A stretch of DNA of 37,695 nucleotides. Source: a virus. The position numbers and the translations under genes were made by a program. Below, in pieces: positions 36,320 through 37,695 of this stretch. Location of the stretch: positions 1 to 37,695 of IMG/VR virus record IMGVR_UViG_3300003885_000020; one strand, given 5' to 3'. How positions within the stretch are numbered: the stretch's first letter is position 1; each line of letters starts with the position of its first letter. Below the pieces are notes generated by a model that saw nothing but the letters and a program-made list of their open reading frames with translations, did no database searches and was not told the DNA's origin.

Positions 36320-36546
36320 TGTCTAAAATACTTTTATACAATCCACTAAACGAGGACTTCAAGGTAAAATATGATGGAAAGTATTATTCTATAAGATCCA
36401 AGGAGACAAAGAGATTCAAGAAAAGTATAGCAGATCATGTTATTAAGCACTTATCCAAGAAGATGTTCGATACTGTAGGAAGTTACTCAGAAAGAATAGA
36501 CGATCAGATGGTAGAGTTCAAAAAGAAAATAGAGACAGGATTATAA
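36319..36546 (+). CDS. Small protein sharing a domain with the zinc-finger gene
   Basis: GTG starts a 75-residue protein: MSKILLYNPLNEDFKVKYDGKYYSI. The YNPLxxxxxVKYD block and the ADHVIKHLSKKM part match residues 24-65 of the protein at 35464, so the two are paralogous. Here the domain stands alone. It probably serves as a virion or assembly adaptor; nothing more is visible. Confidence 0.6.
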   Translation: MSKILLYNPLNEDFKVKYDGKYYSIRSKETKRFKKSIADHVIKHLSKKMFDTVGSYSERIDDQMVEFKKKIETGL

Positions 36547-36547
36547 A

Positions 36548-36868
36548 ATGATAAGTCAAAACTCACTACAACTAACAAAGGAATTTAGACAAAAGGTCTT
36601 AGAGATAACTAAGCTGGCCGATGAGCTAATTACCTTTGTTGACAAGAGTATTGTAGATAGAGAAAACGAATTAGATGAGAAGATAAAGAAATTACATATA
36701 CTAGTAGAGAAGGAGAAGTTGTTAAAAATAGAGGCTCAGAAGATAGTAGATGGAAACAAAGAGTTAAAACTCAAGATAAACGTTAATAGGGAAAAACAGC
36801 TTTCACTAGAAAAACAAGAAGAGGAAATAGAAAAGAAACTTCATAGAGTACAAACGATTCTGAACTAA
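36548..36868 (+). CDS. Coiled-coil hypothetical protein
   Basis: This 106-residue protein is almost wholly helical with heptads (LADELITFVDKSIVDRENELDEKIKKL and KEKLLKIEAQKIVDGNKELKLK). It would form a long coiled coil. It lies between the small paralogue and a hairpin-leader promoter. Function unknown; an assembly chaperone or spacer is possible. Confidence 0.55.
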   Translation: MISQNSLQLTKEFRQKVLEITKLADELITFVDKSIVDRENELDEKIKKLHILVEKEKLLKIEAQKIVDGNKELKLKINVNREKQLSLEKQEEEIEKKLHRVQTILN

Positions 36869-36869
36869 G

Positions 36870-36878
36870 TGCTATAAT
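36870..36878 (+). promoter_or_regulatory. Extended -10 promoter of the hairpin-leader class
   Basis: TGC-TATAAT, identical to that at 4262, begins right after the stop of the coiled-coil gene. A structured leader follows and the ATG lies at 36928. Confidence 0.7.
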
Positions 36879-36884
36879 TAACTC

Positions 36885-36919
36885 AGAGATAAATCTCACC
36901 CACTGGTGAGGTTTTTTTT
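36885..36919 (+). promoter_or_regulatory. 5' leader hairpin with U tract (third copy)
   Basis: CTCACC (36895-36900), loop CACT, GGTGAG (36905-36910), then G and eight Ts. The upstream CAGAGATAAATCTC gives the competing GAGA/TCTC pairing. It matches the capsid leader almost base for base before the stem. Confidence 0.65.
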
Positions 36920-36927
36920 GGTTTAAC

Positions 36928-37341
36928 ATGGCAAGAGCAAGAAGAGAAGACAACACAGTACCAGGCTTAGTAGCTGAAAATGATGTAACAAGCAAAGCCG
37001 AGGGTATTAAAAAAGACAACACTTCAGAAGGATTATATGTACACATTAAGGGTTCAGATACAGAAGCTACAGATTTCAACGGTGGACCAGTTACAATAGG
37101 AACTACAGCAGTAGAGATCACCTTCACGGGCAAAACACAATCCATATCTATAAAGTCAGCATCTACCAATACGGGGATTATCTTCATAGGAGCGTCTGAT
37201 GTAACAAGTGCAGGATTAAACGCTATGGGAGAGCTGACAGCAGACAGTCCATTAACCTTAGATCTAAATGATGCATCTGCTCCTGTTTATGCAGTATCAG
37301 ATACAGCCTCACAAACTATTTATAAACTTGCATTAACGTAA
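36928..37341 (+). CDS. Beta-rich structural protein
   Basis: This 137-residue protein has a basic, polar start (ARARREDNTVPGL) and a beta sandwich (GGPVTIGTTAVEITFTGKTQSISIKSASTNTGIIFIGASDV). An end follows with LTADSPLTLDLNDASAPVYAVSDT. It belongs to a common phage virion type that often sits near head fibres or the baseplate. It is the first gene after the third hairpin leader. Confidence 0.6.
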   Translation: MARARREDNTVPGLVAENDVTSKAEGIKKDNTSEGLYVHIKGSDTEATDFNGGPVTIGTTAVEITFTGKTQSISIKSASTNTGIIFIGASDVTSAGLNAMGELTADSPLTLDLNDASAPVYAVSDTASQTIYKLALT

Positions 37342-37342
37342 T

Positions 37343-37561
37343 ATGAAAATAAGATATGGTAGTCCAGGTATAGGATTTCTAGACACCCGCTACGTCAATA
37401 TAACAGGCGATCAGATAGTACCCACCTCAAACTCCACCACAACCTTTGGTGTGCAACAAGCAGACGGTACACAAGTGTTTAATGTAGATACTACGAATAA
37501 AAAGGTAACTGTAACGGGTCGTGATATACTAATTTATAGTTTTATGATGGGAGATTTTTAA
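37343..37561 (+). CDS. Short fibre-like protein
   Basis: This 72-residue protein has beta strands rich in T, N, V and G (YVNITGDQIVPTSNSTTTFGVQQADGTQVFNVDTTNKKVTVTG). The pattern FxVxxxxGTxVFNVDTTNxxVxVxG is familiar from phage and prophage fibre shafts. It is short, so it is a fibre segment or a truncated copy. The ATG follows the previous stop by 1 base. Confidence 0.6.
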   Translation: MKIRYGSPGIGFLDTRYVNITGDQIVPTSNSTTTFGVQQADGTQVFNVDTTNKKVTVTGRDILIYSFMMGDF

Positions 37562-37562
37562 T

Positions 37563-37695
37563 ATGGCATTTTTAGAAGCAAATTTGGGACAATTACAGGT
37601 AGCTTCTGCTTCTGCGACTACACTTTATACTACACCAGCTAGCACTACAGCTATTGTAAGAGAGTTCTTGATAACTAACACTACCTCTAGTGCGG
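37563..37695 (+). CDS. Virion protein (partial, runs off the window)
   Basis: The first 44 codons read MAFLEANLGQLQVASASATT and then LYTTPASTTAIVREFLITNT. The pattern LYTxPAxTTAIVxxxxxxNT is a common start of small phage virion proteins. The right edge cuts it. It is in the same operon as the gene before it. Confidence 0.6.
   Translation, partial: MAFLEANLGQLQVASASATTLYTTPASTTAIVREFLITNTTSSA

Noticed and set aside
1-37695. tRNA genes, integrase and attachment sites
   Set aside because: Looked for clover-leaf signatures, T-loop sequences and recombinase motifs by eye on both strands; none found.

Overview
The window is a nearly gap-free stretch of a tailed double-stranded DNA bacteriophage genome. 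It is AT-rich and about 95% of it is coding. Almost every gene reads on the + strand, with short overlaps (ATGA, GTGA) or gaps of a few bases. Large terminase, portal, scaffold, HK97-type capsid protein, head-tail adaptor-like protein, large internal virion proteins, a peptidoglycan peptidase and phage recombination genes fix the identity. No tape-measure, tail-tube or sheath gene is recognisable, so a podovirus-like particle is the best guess (inference). The standard genetic code is used and TGA is a frequent stop. No tRNA, rRNA, integrase or CRISPR array was seen. Both window ends cut genes, so the genome continues beyond them or is circular and permuted.

Layout. 1-7.5 kb: adaptor, large tail or head-completion protein, an HNH endonuclease and internal virion proteins. 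7.4-8.0 kb: a three-gene minus-strand cassette (HTH protein, small phage protein, membrane peptide) divergent from a + promoter. 8.0-12.7 kb: fibre-like proteins, a coiled-coil membrane protein, a minus-strand HNH endonuclease, M23 endolysin, holin-like protein and a small HNH protein. 13.2-17.7 kb: replication and recombination (DnaD-like initiator with a candidate origin, KGG-motif protein, ERF annealing protein, coiled-coil partner, YqaJ exonuclease, NinB-like and NinG-like proteins). 17.7-25.6 kb: a crowded accessory zone of tiny genes, many beginning with the same start cassette, plus an 18-bp-repeat hexapeptide protein and a phage GroES/GroEL pair. 25.6-26.3 kb: a broken ParB-methyltransferase gene. 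26.3-37.7 kb: packaging and head genes, a GH18-type glycosidase, a C2H2 zinc-finger protein and further structural proteins.

The most interesting signals are regulatory. (1) About a dozen promoters have a sigma70-like -35/17 bp/-10 or an extended -10, and their -10 lies only 5-8 nt before the start codon, so they should make leaderless mRNAs. (2) Three promoters carry the same transcribed leader: a terminator-like hairpin with a U tract, one covarying base pair, and a small competing upstream hairpin. (3) At least 15 genes or minigenes begin with the same A-rich cassette (ATGAAAARTAAA, often followed by GAGGAGATA) fused to unrelated bodies. Shine-Dalgarno sequences are rare and many starts are simply AAC-ATG after the previous stop. 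This points to a host that readily initiates without Shine-Dalgarno pairing. The host cannot be named from the sequence alone; the promoters are not of the Bacteroidetes type.
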